A DNA stretch of 64,000 bases from DATCZS01 sp036525795. Lineage in GTDB: Bacteria; Actinomycetota; Acidimicrobiia; Spongiisociales; ZC4RG35. The stretch spans positions 1 to 64,000 of the forward strand of contig DATCZS010000023.1 in NCBI GenBank assembly GCA_036525795.1, in the 5' to 3' direction. The notes below the pieces were generated by a model. It saw only the letters and a list, made by a program, of their open reading frames with translations, ran no database searches and was not told where the DNA came from. Each line of letters starts with the position of its first letter. The stretch's first letter is position 1. Both the position numbers and the translations under genes were made by a program. Positions 35,015 to 43,697 of the stretch are shown piece by piece.

Positions 35015-36562
35015 TCAGGACTCGATCGGGCGCAGGGTGGGGAAGAGAATCACGTCACGGATGTGGGTCTGGTCGGTGAGCAGCATCACCAACCGATCGA
35101 CGCCGATCCCGAGACCGCCCGTCGGCGGAAGCCCGTACTCGAGAGCCTGGAGGAAGTCCTCGTCGACGGGATGGGCATCCTCGTCTCCCTCTTCCTTCGC
35201 CCTCGCCTGCGCGTCGAATCGCTCCCGCTGATCGATCGGGTCGTTCAGTTCGGAGAATGCGTTGGCGTACTCCGACCCGGCGATGAACAGCTCGAAACGC
35301 TCGGTGAGGCCATCGTCGCTGCGGTGGCGGCGGGCGAGCGGCGAGATGTCGACCGGGTGGTCCGTCACGAACGTCGGTTCCCAGATCGTGTCCTGCACGA
35401 GTGCCTCGAAGAGCTCGTCGAGGATCTTCCCGTAGCTCCACGCCGGCTCGGGGTCGACGCCGTGCACCCGGGCGATCTCGGCCAGACGGTCACGCTCGAG
35501 CGGAGGCCACACATCCTCTCCCACGGCTTCGGAGACCATGTCGACCAGGCGCACCCTCCGGTACGGTCCGGACAGGTCGACCGGCTTGCCCTGATACTCG
35601 ATCAGCGTGCTCCCCTTGGCCGCCTCGGCGACGGCCGGCACCACATCCTCGACCAGTCGCATGATGTCGGTGTAGTCGGCGAACGCCTCGTACGACTCGA
35701 GCGTCGTGAACTCGGGGTTGTGGGTGGCGTCGATGCCTTCGTTCCTGAAGATGCGCCCGATCTCGAACACCCGCTCGAGGCCGCCGACGACCAGACGCTT
35801 CAGATGGAGCTCGGTGGCGATCCGCAGATACATGTCGAGCCCGAGGGCGTTGTGGTGTGTCACGAAAGGCCGGGCGAGCGCCCCGCCGGCTTCGATCTGC
35901 AGAACGGGTGTTTCGACCTCGATGTAGCCCCGCTGCTCGAACTGGGCCCGCAGCTCGCTCACCACCCGCGCCCGAGTGATCGCGATCTGCCGCGACTCGG
36001 GGTTCACCAGCAGGTCGAGGTACCGCCGGCGGGACCGGGTCTCGAGATCTGTGAGTCCGTGCCATTTGTCCGGCAGCGGACGGAGTGCCTTCGAAAGCAA
36101 CCGGACGTCCTCGACCCGGATCGACAGCTCGCCCTTCCGCGTCGTGATCACCTCGCCGCGGGCGCCCACCCAGTCCCCCACCTCCAGGCGCTCGGCCCGG
36201 GCAAACCCCTCGGGGCCGAGGGTGTTGGGTTCGCAGAACAGCTGGATGCGTCCCGACTGGTCTTCGACGGTGTGAAAGATGAGCTTGCCGAAGCTGCGGG
36301 CCAGTCGGATCCGACCCGCCACGGCCACAGTTTCGCCCGTGGAGGACCCCGCCTCCAGATCCGGGTAGCGGCGGTGCAGCTCGTCTGCGGTGGCCGAGCG
36401 CTCGTAGCGGGGCGGATAGACCTCGGCGCCTCCGGCCACCCATTCTCCGAGTCGCGCCAGTCGGGCCGCGGTCAGGGGATGCGCGTCGAGCGGCCCGTCG
36501 GTCGGGTGCGAGTGTGTGCCCGGATCCTCGGCCGGATCGATGTCGGGGGGCGGCTGGTTCAT
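35015..36562 (-). CDS. lysS: Lysyl-tRNA synthetase, class II
   Basis: A 515-residue class II synthetase. The OB-fold anticodon domain (about 75-175) and the catalytic domain are complete: motif 1 (RGYIEVETPVLQIEAGGALARPF), motif 2 (FEIGRIFRNEGIDATHNPEFT) and motif 3 (GLGIGVDRLVMLLTD). An N-terminal extension of about 35 residues, rich in Pro and Asp, precedes the usual start region. I favour the ATG at 36562; an in-frame TTG at 36601, 1 bp after the coaX stop, is an alternative. Neither has a clear ribosome site. Confidence 0.95.
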   Translation of the reverse strand: MNQPPPDIDPAEDPGTHSHPTDGPLDAHPLTAARLARLGEWVAGGAEVYPPRYERSATADELHRRYPDLEAGSSTGETVAVAGRIRLARSFGKLIFHTVEDQSGRIQLFCEPNTLGPEGFARAERLEVGDWVGARGEVITTRKGELSIRVEDVRLLSKALRPLPDKWHGLTDLETRSRRRYLDLLVNPESRQIAITRARVVSELRAQFEQRGYIEVETPVLQIEAGGALARPFVTHHNALGLDMYLRIATELHLKRLVVGGLERVFEIGRIFRNEGIDATHNPEFTTLESYEAFADYTDIMRLVEDVVPAVAEAAKGSTLIEYQGKPVDLSGPYRRVRLVDMVSEAVGEDVWPPLERDRLAEIARVHGVDPEPAWSYGKILDELFEALVQDTIWEPTFVTDHPVDISPLARRHRSDDGLTERFELFIAGSEYANAFSELNDPIDQRERFDAQARAKEEGDEDAHPVDEDFLQALEYGLPPTGGLGIGVDRLVMLLTDQTHIRDVILFPTLRPIES

Positions 36563-36602
36563 GAGAGCAGCAAGCTTGGACGCCGATTCGATGCGCGCCA
36601 AA

Positions 36603-37364
36603 TCAATTGCGCTCGTAGATCACGCGGAGCCCCGTGAGCGTGAGGGACTCGTCGACGGCGGTGATGCAGCCGCTCAGCGGGCCGAGCACCGACGCCAGGC
36701 CTCCCGTGGCGACCACCGGAACGTCTGCAGGGAGATCATGATCGGCCTGCACCCGGCGGACGAGGCCGTCGACGAGTCCGACGAAACCAAAGGTGAGCCC
36801 CGACTGCATGGCCTCGACGGTCGACCGCCCGACGACGCGGCCCGGCGGCACGACGTCCACGTCGCGCAGCGACGATGTCGCATCGATCAGCGCATCCGCC
36901 GAGATCCGGACTCCGGGAGCGATGGCGCCGCCGCAGAACCTCCCGGCCAGATCCACCAGGTCGACGGTGGTGGCGGTACCGAAGTCGACGGTGATCACCG
37001 GTGCCCCCCAGCGGGAGACGGCCGCAACGGCGTTGGCGACTCGATCGGCCCCCACCTCCCGGGGGTTGTCGAGGTCGATCGGCAGACCGGTCCGAACTCC
37101 CGGGCCGACCTGAACGACCTTGCCCTGCACCAGGCGGGAAACGGCCCTCCGCACCGCTCCCACCGTCGACGGCACCACGCTGCCGATGATCGCCCCAGAC
37201 GGCGTGACGTCGATCCGGCCGAGCATCGCATCGATGGCGATCAGGTACTCGTCCGGGGTCCGGTCGCGGGTGGTGATGCTGAAGTGGTGCTCCAGGGACT
37301 CACCCCGAAACACGCCGAAGGCAGTCGTCGTGTTCCCGACATCGACGGCCAGCAATGTCGTCAC
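36603..37364 (-). CDS. coaX: Type III pantothenate kinase
   Basis: A 253-residue CoaX, which phosphorylates pantothenate in the first step of CoA synthesis. Type III markers are the N-terminal DVGNTTTAFGVF phosphate loop, GADRVANAVAA, the ITVDFGTATTVDLV segment and GGAIAPGVRIS. It is insensitive to CoA feedback in known members. The GTG start overlaps the panC stop by 4 nt, and lysS follows, so pantothenate synthesis and lysS are likely co-expressed. Confidence 0.95.
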   Translation of the reverse strand: MTTLLAVDVGNTTTAFGVFRGESLEHHFSITTRDRTPDEYLIAIDAMLGRIDVTPSGAIIGSVVPSTVGAVRRAVSRLVQGKVVQVGPGVRTGLPIDLDNPREVGADRVANAVAAVSRWGAPVITVDFGTATTVDLVDLAGRFCGGAIAPGVRISADALIDATSSLRDVDVVPPGRVVGRSTVEAMQSGLTFGFVGLVDGLVRRVQADHDLPADVPVVATGGLASVLGPLSGCITAVDESLTLTGLRVIYERN

Positions 37365-38248
37365 GTTGCGACGGCGGTTCCGGACCCGGCCCGGATCCCC
37401 CGGTCGGCGACGAAGCGATGCTCCACCTCGTCGAATGCCACGTTGTCGATGAGCCGCACGTCTCCCACCCGGGCGGCGACCGCCAGAAACGCCGGCCGGG
37501 ACAGGGCGCTCAGTCGTTCGGCGGTCACCTGATCGGCCAGTTCGACGTATTCCGGTTGGATTCCGCCCGCGTTCAGTTCGCCCTCGACCGCGTGCTCGAG
37601 GACGAGGCCGTCGCGTTCACCTGCCTCGACGAGCTCGGCGGCCAGAAAGAGGCCGCGGCTGATCGCAGCCGCCCTGGTCCGATCGGCGGCAGTGAGCGCG
37701 GCATTGCGGCTGGACATCGCCAGACCCTCCGGCTCGCGGACTGTCGGCCCGGCGACGATCTCCACGGGGACGCTCAGATCCCTGACGAGCGTCCTGACGA
37801 CGGCGAGCTGCTGGGCGTCTTTGCGTCCGAACACCGCCACGTCCGGCCGCAGACCGGCGAACAGCTTCGTCACGACCGTGGCGACACCGTCGAAATGGCC
37901 CTGCCGATACAGGCCCTCCATCCGCTCGGAGACCCCCTCGACGACGACCCTGGTCTGGGGCAGGGCCGGATACATCTCGGCATCGGTCGGAGCGAAGACC
38001 ATGTCGGCACCCGCCGTCTGCGCCGCGGAGAGGTCGGCATCGAGATCGCGCGGGTACCGGGCGAGATCATCCGGGTCGTCGAACTGGAGGGGGTTGACGT
38101 ACACGGACACCACCACGGTGTCGCCCAGACCCCTGGCTCTTTCGATGAGCGAGCGATGGCCGGCATGAAGGGAGCCCATCGTGGGAACGAGCACCGTCGT
38201 CCCGTGGACTGCGGCCCTGGTCTCGGCGAATGTCGCGAGGACCTCCAT
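37361..38248 (-). CDS. panC: Pantothenate synthetase (pantoate-beta-alanine ligase)
   Basis: A 295-residue PanC that joins pantoate and beta-alanine with ATP. The HIGH-like motif is VPTMGSLHAGHRSLIERAR, followed by VSVYVNPLQFDDPDDLARYPR and the ATP loop LAMSSRNAAL (family KMSSRN). The ATG at 38248 shares one base with the upstream stop; a GTG 3 nt earlier is also possible. panD, which supplies beta-alanine and often lies between panC and coaX, is absent; coaX follows directly. Confidence 0.95.
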   Translation of the reverse strand: MEVLATFAETRAAVHGTTVLVPTMGSLHAGHRSLIERARGLGDTVVVSVYVNPLQFDDPDDLARYPRDLDADLSAAQTAGADMVFAPTDAEMYPALPQTRVVVEGVSERMEGLYRQGHFDGVATVVTKLFAGLRPDVAVFGRKDAQQLAVVRTLVRDLSVPVEIVAGPTVREPEGLAMSSRNAALTAADRTRAAAISRGLFLAAELVEAGERDGLVLEHAVEGELNAGGIQPEYVELADQVTAERLSALSRPAFLAVAARVGDVRLIDNVAFDEVEHRFVADRGIRAGSGTAVAT

Positions 38249-39051
38249 CACTCCGACTCTACGACAGACCGCGCCTCTTCGAGCCTCCCGGCGAGCCGAG
38301 CGGTCACCTGGATCAGCGCCCGGTAGTCCTCGCCCAGACCGGCCCCCAACCGGTCGACGGCCTGCAGCTGCAACGCCACGGTGCGCCAGTCGCCCCTGGC
38401 AACGGGGCCGGTGAGCGTTGCGTCAGCGCCCGCATCGATCACCGCCTCCACCGCCGCTGCGGCCAGAGGCCGGAACGCTTCGAAGGGCACGCCAGCCGCC
38501 TCAGCGAGCTCCCCCGCCATGCCGAGCACCGCAGTGACGAAGTTCGCGGCGGCGCTGGCGGCGGCGTGATACAGCGCCTTGGCATGGTCGGGCAGCCGGA
38601 ACGGGATCATGCCGAGGGTCGAGGCGAAGGCTGCGAGCGTATCGGCCACCTCGTCGCCGGCGGTGACTGCGGCCCAGGCACCTTCGAGCGCCGCCGCCCC
38701 GTGCTCGGGATCGGGAAGGGTCATCAGGGGATGGAGCGAACCGACCGCGACACCGGACGCCTCGAGGTCGGCCAGGCTGTCGATGCTGGTGAGACCGGAC
38801 AGGTGGGCCACAGTCGGCCGACCCCGGATGCGGGAGACGAGATCGGCGGCAACTGCGGGAATCGCATCGTCCCGCACCGCCACCACCACCAGGTGAGCCG
38901 GTGGGAGCGGAGCACCCTGCGGGATGACCGACTCGGTGAAGCCGGCCACAACCCGACCGGACGGCCCCGGAACCAGACGCACATCGAAGCCGGCGCGTCG
39001 CGCTGCGATCGCAAACGAGCCTCCGGCTCGCCCGCAGCCGACGATGATCAC
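38248..39051 (-). CDS. Rossmann-fold/DUF2520 protein of the pantothenate cluster
   Basis: A 267-residue protein with an N-terminal NAD(P)-binding fold (MIIVGCGRAGGSFAIAARRAGF; IVGCGRAG replaces the usual GxGxxG) and a C-terminal DUF2520 helical domain (HPLMTLPD, KALYHAAASAAANFV, ALAGPVARGDW-like TGPVARGDWRTV). It resembles 6-phosphogluconate dehydrogenase-like reductases such as ketopantoate-type enzymes, but the reaction is unproven. Its place directly before panC is conserved in actinobacteria, which supports a role in pantothenate supply (inference). It starts with GTG. Confidence 0.8.
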   Translation of the reverse strand: MIIVGCGRAGGSFAIAARRAGFDVRLVPGPSGRVVAGFTESVIPQGAPLPPAHLVVVAVRDDAIPAVAADLVSRIRGRPTVAHLSGLTSIDSLADLEASGVAVGSLHPLMTLPDPEHGAAALEGAWAAVTAGDEVADTLAAFASTLGMIPFRLPDHAKALYHAAASAAANFVTAVLGMAGELAEAAGVPFEAFRPLAAAAVEAVIDAGADATLTGPVARGDWRTVALQLQAVDRLGAGLGEDYRALIQVTARLAGRLEEARSVVESE

Positions 39052-39152
39052 TCTGGATCGAGCCTCGCGATCGATTCCAACGCCTCCCGGTCGGGGCCTG
39101 GACGGATCGTACCGGCGGGCCGGGCCGGCGGGACCGCGTATGGTGCTCCGCC

Positions 39153-39857
39153 ATGGACGTGATCCTCTTCGATCTCGACGGCACCTTGGTCGACTCGACC
39201 GAGCCGATTCTCAGCTCGATCAATGCCTCCCTGACCCGGCACGGCCTGGCGACGATCGAACGCACCGAGATCTCCCGGTTCATCGGACCCCCGTTGCGCC
39301 AGGTGCTCTCCGAACTCGTGGCCGAGTCGGGGAACGACCATCGCCTGGTCGATCCGTTGATCGAGACGTACCGAGGGGTGTACGCGGCGGCGTCCATCGA
39401 CCTGGCGCTCGCCTACCCGGGGATCCATGCGCTGTTCGACAGGATGGCCGGACGCGCCCGGCTCGGCGTGGTGACGTCGAAGCCCCGTCGATTCGCGGTG
39501 CCGATCCTGGAGACGCTGGCGCTCTCCCCCTACCTCGAGCTGATCGAAGGGCCGAGATCAGGAGAAGACGAGGAGAAACCCGTGACCCTCGCCCGGGCGC
39601 TGGCCGCCCTCGGGTTGGGAGCCGGACGGGAGGGGGTCTGGATGATCGGCGATCGTCATCACGACATGCGCGCCGGCCGGGCGCTCGGCGTGGGATCGAT
39701 CGGAGTCACCTGGGGGTTCGGCACCGCCTCCGAACTGGAGGCGGCGGGCGCCGACCACCTGGTCGATCGCCCCGATCAGCTCGTTCCTCCTGCCACCCCG
39801 GGGAGACCGCCCGTTCTCGACCGGCCCCAAGGCGACGGGAGGGTGGCGCCCCTGTGA
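39153..39857 (+). CDS. HAD-superfamily phosphatase, phosphoglycolate phosphatase-like
   Basis: A 234-residue HAD hydrolase with motif I DLDGTLVDS (nucleophile D7 in the N-terminal strand LFDLDGT), motif II VVTSKP, a lysine in EKPVTL and motif III MIGDRHHDMRAG. The cap region (about 17-90) is the Gph type. Expected substrates are small phosphate esters; none can be fixed. It is divergent from the DUF2520 gene with a 101-bp gap. Confidence 0.85.
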   Translation: MDVILFDLDGTLVDSTEPILSSINASLTRHGLATIERTEISRFIGPPLRQVLSELVAESGNDHRLVDPLIETYRGVYAAASIDLALAYPGIHALFDRMAGRARLGVVTSKPRRFAVPILETLALSPYLELIEGPRSGEDEEKPVTLARALAALGLGAGREGVWMIGDRHHDMRAGRALGVGSIGVTWGFGTASELEAAGADHLVDRPDQLVPPATPGRPPVLDRPQGDGRVAPL

Positions 39858-39887
39858 GCGCCTCAGAAACCTTCAGGACTCAACAGA

Positions 39888-40223
39888 TCACCACGCCTCT
39901 TCCGGCTCGGCGTCGATCTCATCCCAGCGTGCGTCGAGGCGAGCCCGCATCTGGCGGTATCCGTCGCGGCGCTTCCAGAACTTCGTCTTCCAGACCCTGA
40001 ACCTGCGCTTCTCCGGTTCGGTGGCCGTGGCCTCGGGCTGACGGTGACGATCCGATCGCACTTCCGGGAGTCCGGCCAGCTCATCGGGATCTGCGAGCGT
40101 GTGCAGGACCTGGTGGGCCGCATGGCGGGCCTGACGGTGCGAGCGCCGCCGGTCATCGCGACTGGGGCGGAACTCGTCGTATCCCGGAATCGCCTTGCGG
40201 CGATCTCGTGCGCGTCGTGCCAT
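39888..40223 (-). CDS. Small basic protein of unknown function
   Basis: A 111-residue, highly charged protein (MARRARDRRKAIPGYDEF at the start, RRFRVWKTKFWKRRDGYRQMRARLDARWDEI near the end). No family is recognised. The ATG follows a perfect AAGGAGG site with a 5-6 nt gap, which supports a real gene. A nucleic-acid-binding role would fit the charge but is a guess. Confidence 0.6.
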   Translation of the reverse strand: MARRARDRRKAIPGYDEFRPSRDDRRRSHRQARHAAHQVLHTLADPDELAGLPEVRSDRHRQPEATATEPEKRRFRVWKTKFWKRRDGYRQMRARLDARWDEIDAEPEEAW

Positions 40224-40372
40224 CTCGTCCTCCTTGGATCGGTGCGTGTCGAAAGCCCTTTCGTGTCGCACCGTCCGGAGGTCCGCGCTCCGACATGGCA
40301 CGAGCGTACCACCCGCGCCCCACCCTTGATAGAGAGCAATCGGCCCGCGGACCTGATGCGATACCCCCGCCA

Positions 40373-41326
40373 TCACCACAGAAACGGGATGAATCTCCTT
40401 CGAACCGAGTCCCGGTATCGCGGGTAGTCGGGGATGCCGATGGCGAGCGCCTGTTCCTCGACGGCGGACTTGGAACGGAAGAACACGGCGATCGCCAGCG
40501 CCCCGACGAGGGACGGCAGCGACCCGAACAGGATGGCGACACCCGCGAACCCGAGCGCGATCGAACCGTAGATCGGATGGCGAACCAGGCGGTAAGGGCC
40601 TGTCGCCACCAGTGACGCCCCGGGGCGCGGCTGTGGGTATGGGGTCAGCTCAGCCCCGAGCGCGGCGATCGCCGCCGCCCCGAGGATCAGCCCGGCGCCG
40701 CTCAGCGCGCCGCCCATCAGTCCCCGCCAGGCCGGGATCGGCACGCCGGCGGTGGCCACCAGGATGACCCCCCACACCAGGCACAGGATGACCTGGGCGA
40801 TGACCCATCGACCGGCGGCCGGACCGAGGTGGGGGGACTCGCTCTGCCAGGCGCCATGCCACCTCTTCACATCCTGGTCGCCGACGAGGGCCAGCGCCTC
40901 TGTGGCGCTCAGCCCGGGAGCCACCGGCGCGTCCGGCCAGACGTCTGCCAGCGGCTCCAGGACGAAGCGACGCTCGACGGCGCGTGGATGCGGGACCGAC
41001 AGGGCGGGGAGTGACACCGGATCCGCCTCCCACGCCACCAGGTCGAGGTCGAGGGTGCGGGGGCCCCATCGCTCGCCGCGCACGCGCCGGGACGACCGCT
41101 CGATCTCCTGGAGCCGGGACAGCAGCTCGAGGGCGGGAAGATCGGTGTCGACCAGCACCACCGCGTTCAGGTACCGCTCCTGGGCGGGACCGCCCACCGG
41201 AGCCGTCTCGTACAGGGAGGAAACACCCATGATCGAACCAAGCGATGCCAGCCCTTCATGAGCGGCCCGCAGGTGCGCGAGACGATCTCCCAGGTTCGAC
41301 CCGAGGGCGATGGCCGTCTTCGTCAC
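40373..41326 (-). CDS. folK: Fusion: FolK pyrophosphokinase plus isoprenylcysteine-type membrane methyltransferase
   Basis: Residues 1-158 are a complete HPPK, which pyrophosphorylates 6-hydroxymethyl-dihydropterin: ALGSNLGDR, YETAPVGGPAQERYLNAVV and the metal/ATP segment RWGPRTLDLDL with D93 and D95. Residues 172-317 form a membrane methyltransferase of the ICMT/PEMT type, with three to four helices and the SAM-binding signature TGPYRLVRHPIY (242-253), then EEQ...YPRYRDSVRRRFIPFL. The two parts are in one frame without a stop. The GTG start overlaps the folB stop by 4 nt. Fusion of a folate enzyme to such a methyltransferase is unusual; the methyl acceptor is unknown. Confidence 0.87.
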   Translation of the reverse strand: MTKTAIALGSNLGDRLAHLRAAHEGLASLGSIMGVSSLYETAPVGGPAQERYLNAVVLVDTDLPALELLSRLQEIERSSRRVRGERWGPRTLDLDLVAWEADPVSLPALSVPHPRAVERRFVLEPLADVWPDAPVAPGLSATEALALVGDQDVKRWHGAWQSESPHLGPAAGRWVIAQVILCLVWGVILVATAGVPIPAWRGLMGGALSGAGLILGAAAIAALGAELTPYPQPRPGASLVATGPYRLVRHPIYGSIALGFAGVAILFGSLPSLVGALAIAVFFRSKSAVEEQALAIGIPDYPRYRDSVRRRFIPFLW

Positions 41327-41679
41327 CGGGTCCGGGTGATGGTGACGGCGACGTCTTTGACCGGGACCGGCACCGGAGCATGGGGTTTGTGCACCGTGAC
41401 GGTCACCGCTTCGACCTTCGGATCCTCCAGGGCCACGTCGGCCACCCGCTGGGCGACGCGTTCGATGAGATCCCAGCGTTCACCGGCCACGACGTCGTGA
41501 ACTCGCCGGGTCAACTCGCCGTAGTCGACGGTGTCATCGAGGTCGTCGCTCGCTGCAGGCGACGACAGGTCGAGGGAGAGCCGGACATCGACGATGAAGA
41601 CCTGGCCGTGCCGCTTCTCTTCGGGGAACACGCCGTGATGGGCCAGGACCTCCATCCCGACGAGGTCGATCCGGTCCAC
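41323..41679 (-). CDS. folB: Dihydroneopterin aldolase
   Basis: A 118-residue FolB of normal length, which cleaves dihydroneopterin to hydroxymethyl-dihydropterin. Family motifs are MEVLAHHGVFPEEKRHGQVFIVDV with the active-site Glu, TVDYGELTRRV, LIERVAQRVAD and the catalytic Lys in VTVHKPHAP. It starts with GTG, is separated by 3 nt from the phosphatase-like gene and overlaps folK. Confidence 0.95.
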   Translation of the reverse strand: MDRIDLVGMEVLAHHGVFPEEKRHGQVFIVDVRLSLDLSSPAASDDLDDTVDYGELTRRVHDVVAGERWDLIERVAQRVADVALEDPKVEAVTVTVHKPHAPVPVPVKDVAVTITRTR

Positions 41680-41682
41680 CGT

Positions 41683-42165
41683 TCAAACCCGCGGCTCGGG
41701 GATCAGCGCCCGCCCCTCCGGACCGAGCGGCCGGCCGAGGATCTCCTGGATGATGGCAGCGGCCAGGATCCGGTCGTCCAGCAGCTTCGAGGCGATGAGG
41801 TAGCCGCCGATGAGCCCGGCCACCGTGTCGTCGATGATCTCGCGGTGGACCAGGACCCGGGCGCCCGGGCGCTTCAAGAGCTCGTCGAGGGTCTGGTAGA
41901 GCCTGGCGGCGTCGCCCGGCGTGAGATCGGAGGGAATCGGCACGGAGTGGCTTTCGAGCCCTGCAGCCGAATACGCCTGCAGGTTCTGGTTGCCGGCGAG
42001 GAGGGTGACGACATGGGTGATCTTCGCCTCCTTGACGAGCCAGCTGATCTCCTCTTCGCGGCGAACCCGCCGATGCTGGAAGCCGTAGCCTCCGATGCGC
42101 TCGGAGACGGCGAGACGGTCGGCGATGACCCATGTGAATCCGCGTGGCTTGAGTCCGGTGATCAT
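41683..42165 (-). CDS. Phosphatase-like protein without catalytic Cys and Arg
   Basis: A 160-residue protein whose layout follows a small dual-specificity phosphatase: ITHVVTLLAGNQNLQAYSAAG, IPSDLTPGDAARLYQTLDELL, a P-loop-like VLVHREIIDDTVAGLIGGYLIASKLL, and a final helix. In the active-site signature HCxxxxxR, Cys is Arg (R108) and Arg is Thr (T114), so normal catalysis is not possible. It lies inside the folate operon, overlapping folP by 4 nt and 3 nt before folB. It may be a pseudo-phosphatase with a binding role. The fold call is by pattern only. Confidence 0.55.
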   Translation of the reverse strand: MITGLKPRGFTWVIADRLAVSERIGGYGFQHRRVRREEEISWLVKEAKITHVVTLLAGNQNLQAYSAAGLESHSVPIPSDLTPGDAARLYQTLDELLKRPGARVLVHREIIDDTVAGLIGGYLIASKLLDDRILAAAIIQEILGRPLGPEGRALIPEPRV

Positions 42166-43055
42166 GTGGCGGTGGTTGTCGTTCGCGGCTCGATGTGCAC
42201 TGACGGGGCGAGGTCGGATGCCCTTTCGCTCACGATAGCCAACGCCACCGCCAGGGCCTCCCGGGTGAGAGCCACGTTGTGGGTTCGCAGCACCGCCGCC
42301 CCCCGTTCGGCTGCCAGCGCGAGCGACACCGCAGTGGAGTGGTCGCGGCGCGCCGGATCGTCGACCCCCGTGATCTCCCCCAGGAATCGCTTCCGCGACG
42401 TTCCGATCAGGATCGGTCGCCCCAGGAGGGACAGGGACTCGAGCCGGTTGCACAGTGCGAGGTTGTGCTCGACGGTCTTGCCGAATCCGATGCCGGGATC
42501 CACCACCAGTGCCTCCCGGTCACAACCGGCCTCGATGGCCTGGGCCAACCTCTGGCCGAGGAACGAGACGACATCGGAGACGACATCTTCGTAGTACGGG
42601 GCATGCTGCATGGTCTGTGGCGTGCCCTGCATGTGCATCACGACCGCTCCCGCGCCGCTCGCGGCAACCAGATGGCGCATGCCTTCACCGCCGAGGCCAC
42701 CGACGTCGTTGACGATCTCGGCCCCCGCTTCGACGGCCTCAGATGCGACGACCTCTTTCGACGTGTCGACCGAGACGACGATCCCTCTGGCAGCCAGCCC
42801 CTCGACCACCGGAACCACCCGGCGCAACTCCTCGGCGGCCGTCACCGCTCGCGCCCCCGGACGGGTGGACTCGCCACCGACGTCGATCAGATCCGCACCC
42901 TCCTCGGCCAATCGAAGGCCGTGTTCGATTGCCCTGCCAGGATCGAGAAACCGACCACCGTCGGAGAACGAGTCCGGTGTCACGTTGAGGATCCCCATCA
43001 CCAGCGGACGACCGAACGAGATGCGGCGGGTGCGGAGCCGCCACGTCCATTTCAT
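42162..43055 (-). CDS. folP: Dihydropteroate synthase
   Basis: A 297-residue TIM-barrel enzyme that condenses hydroxymethyl-dihydropterin pyrophosphate with p-aminobenzoate. Motifs are VMGILNVTPDSFSDGG, DVGGESTRPGA, the loop SVDTSKEVVASEAVEAG, LVVDPGIGFGKT and GTSRKRFLGE. The ATG at 43055 overlaps the folE stop (ATGA) and gives the family length. It is the target of sulfonamides in other species. Confidence 0.96.
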   Translation of the reverse strand: MKWTWRLRTRRISFGRPLVMGILNVTPDSFSDGGRFLDPGRAIEHGLRLAEEGADLIDVGGESTRPGARAVTAAEELRRVVPVVEGLAARGIVVSVDTSKEVVASEAVEAGAEIVNDVGGLGGEGMRHLVAASGAGAVVMHMQGTPQTMQHAPYYEDVVSDVVSFLGQRLAQAIEAGCDREALVVDPGIGFGKTVEHNLALCNRLESLSLLGRPILIGTSRKRFLGEITGVDDPARRDHSTAVSLALAAERGAAVLRTHNVALTREALAVALAIVSERASDLAPSVHIEPRTTTTAT

Positions 43056-43663
43056 CGGCCTGTGCCGATCAGCAAGCGCATCCCCTCTTCCCGCGTGGCC
43101 GGATTGCTGCGGAAGATCCCGCGCACCGCAGACGTCACGGTGGTGGATCCCGGCTTGCGCACACCCCTCATCGACATGCACAGGTGCTCCGCCTCGAGGA
43201 CCACCATGACGCCGCGAGGCTCCAACACCCTCTCGAGTTCGTCCGCCACCTGGGTCGTCAGCCTCTCCTGAACCTGGAGCCGCCGGGCGTACATGTCGAC
43301 GAGGCGGGCGAGCTTGGACAGGCCGGTGATGCACCCTGCGGGGTTGGGGATGTAGGCGACGTGCGCCCGACCGAGGAACGGGACGAGATGGTGCTCGCAG
43401 AGCGAGTACAGCGGGATGTCGCGCACCATGACCACCTCGTCGTAGTGCGAGTCGAACTGCACCGACAGGTGTTCGTCCGCCGACTCCCACATCCCCGACA
43501 GGACTTCCCCGTAGAAGCGGGCGACCCGGTCGGGAGTGTCGACGAGGCCGTCGCGGTCGGGATCCTCGCCCACCGCAACGAGGATCTGCCGGACGGCGGC
43601 AGCAATGGCGTCTTGGTCGACCCCACCGGCGGGTCCACTGACGGGGGTGGCGTCGCTGGTCAT
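43052..43663 (-). CDS. folE: GTP cyclohydrolase I
   Basis: A 203-residue FolE that converts GTP to dihydroneopterin triphosphate, the entry to folate synthesis. Zinc ligands C89, H92 (LCEHHLVPF) and C162 (EHLCMSMRG) are present, with the GTP-site segments ITGLSKLARLVDMYARR and RVQE-like LQVQERLTTQ. It belongs to the zinc-dependent type IA form. A 34-bp gap separates it from ftsH upstream. Confidence 0.96.
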   Translation of the reverse strand: MTSDATPVSGPAGGVDQDAIAAAVRQILVAVGEDPDRDGLVDTPDRVARFYGEVLSGMWESADEHLSVQFDSHYDEVVMVRDIPLYSLCEHHLVPFLGRAHVAYIPNPAGCITGLSKLARLVDMYARRLQVQERLTTQVADELERVLEPRGVMVVLEAEHLCMSMRGVRKPGSTTVTSAVRGIFRSNPATREEGMRLLIGTGR

Positions 43664-43697
43664 CTCGCCGACCCTAGCGATTCCGGCGACGGGCCGA

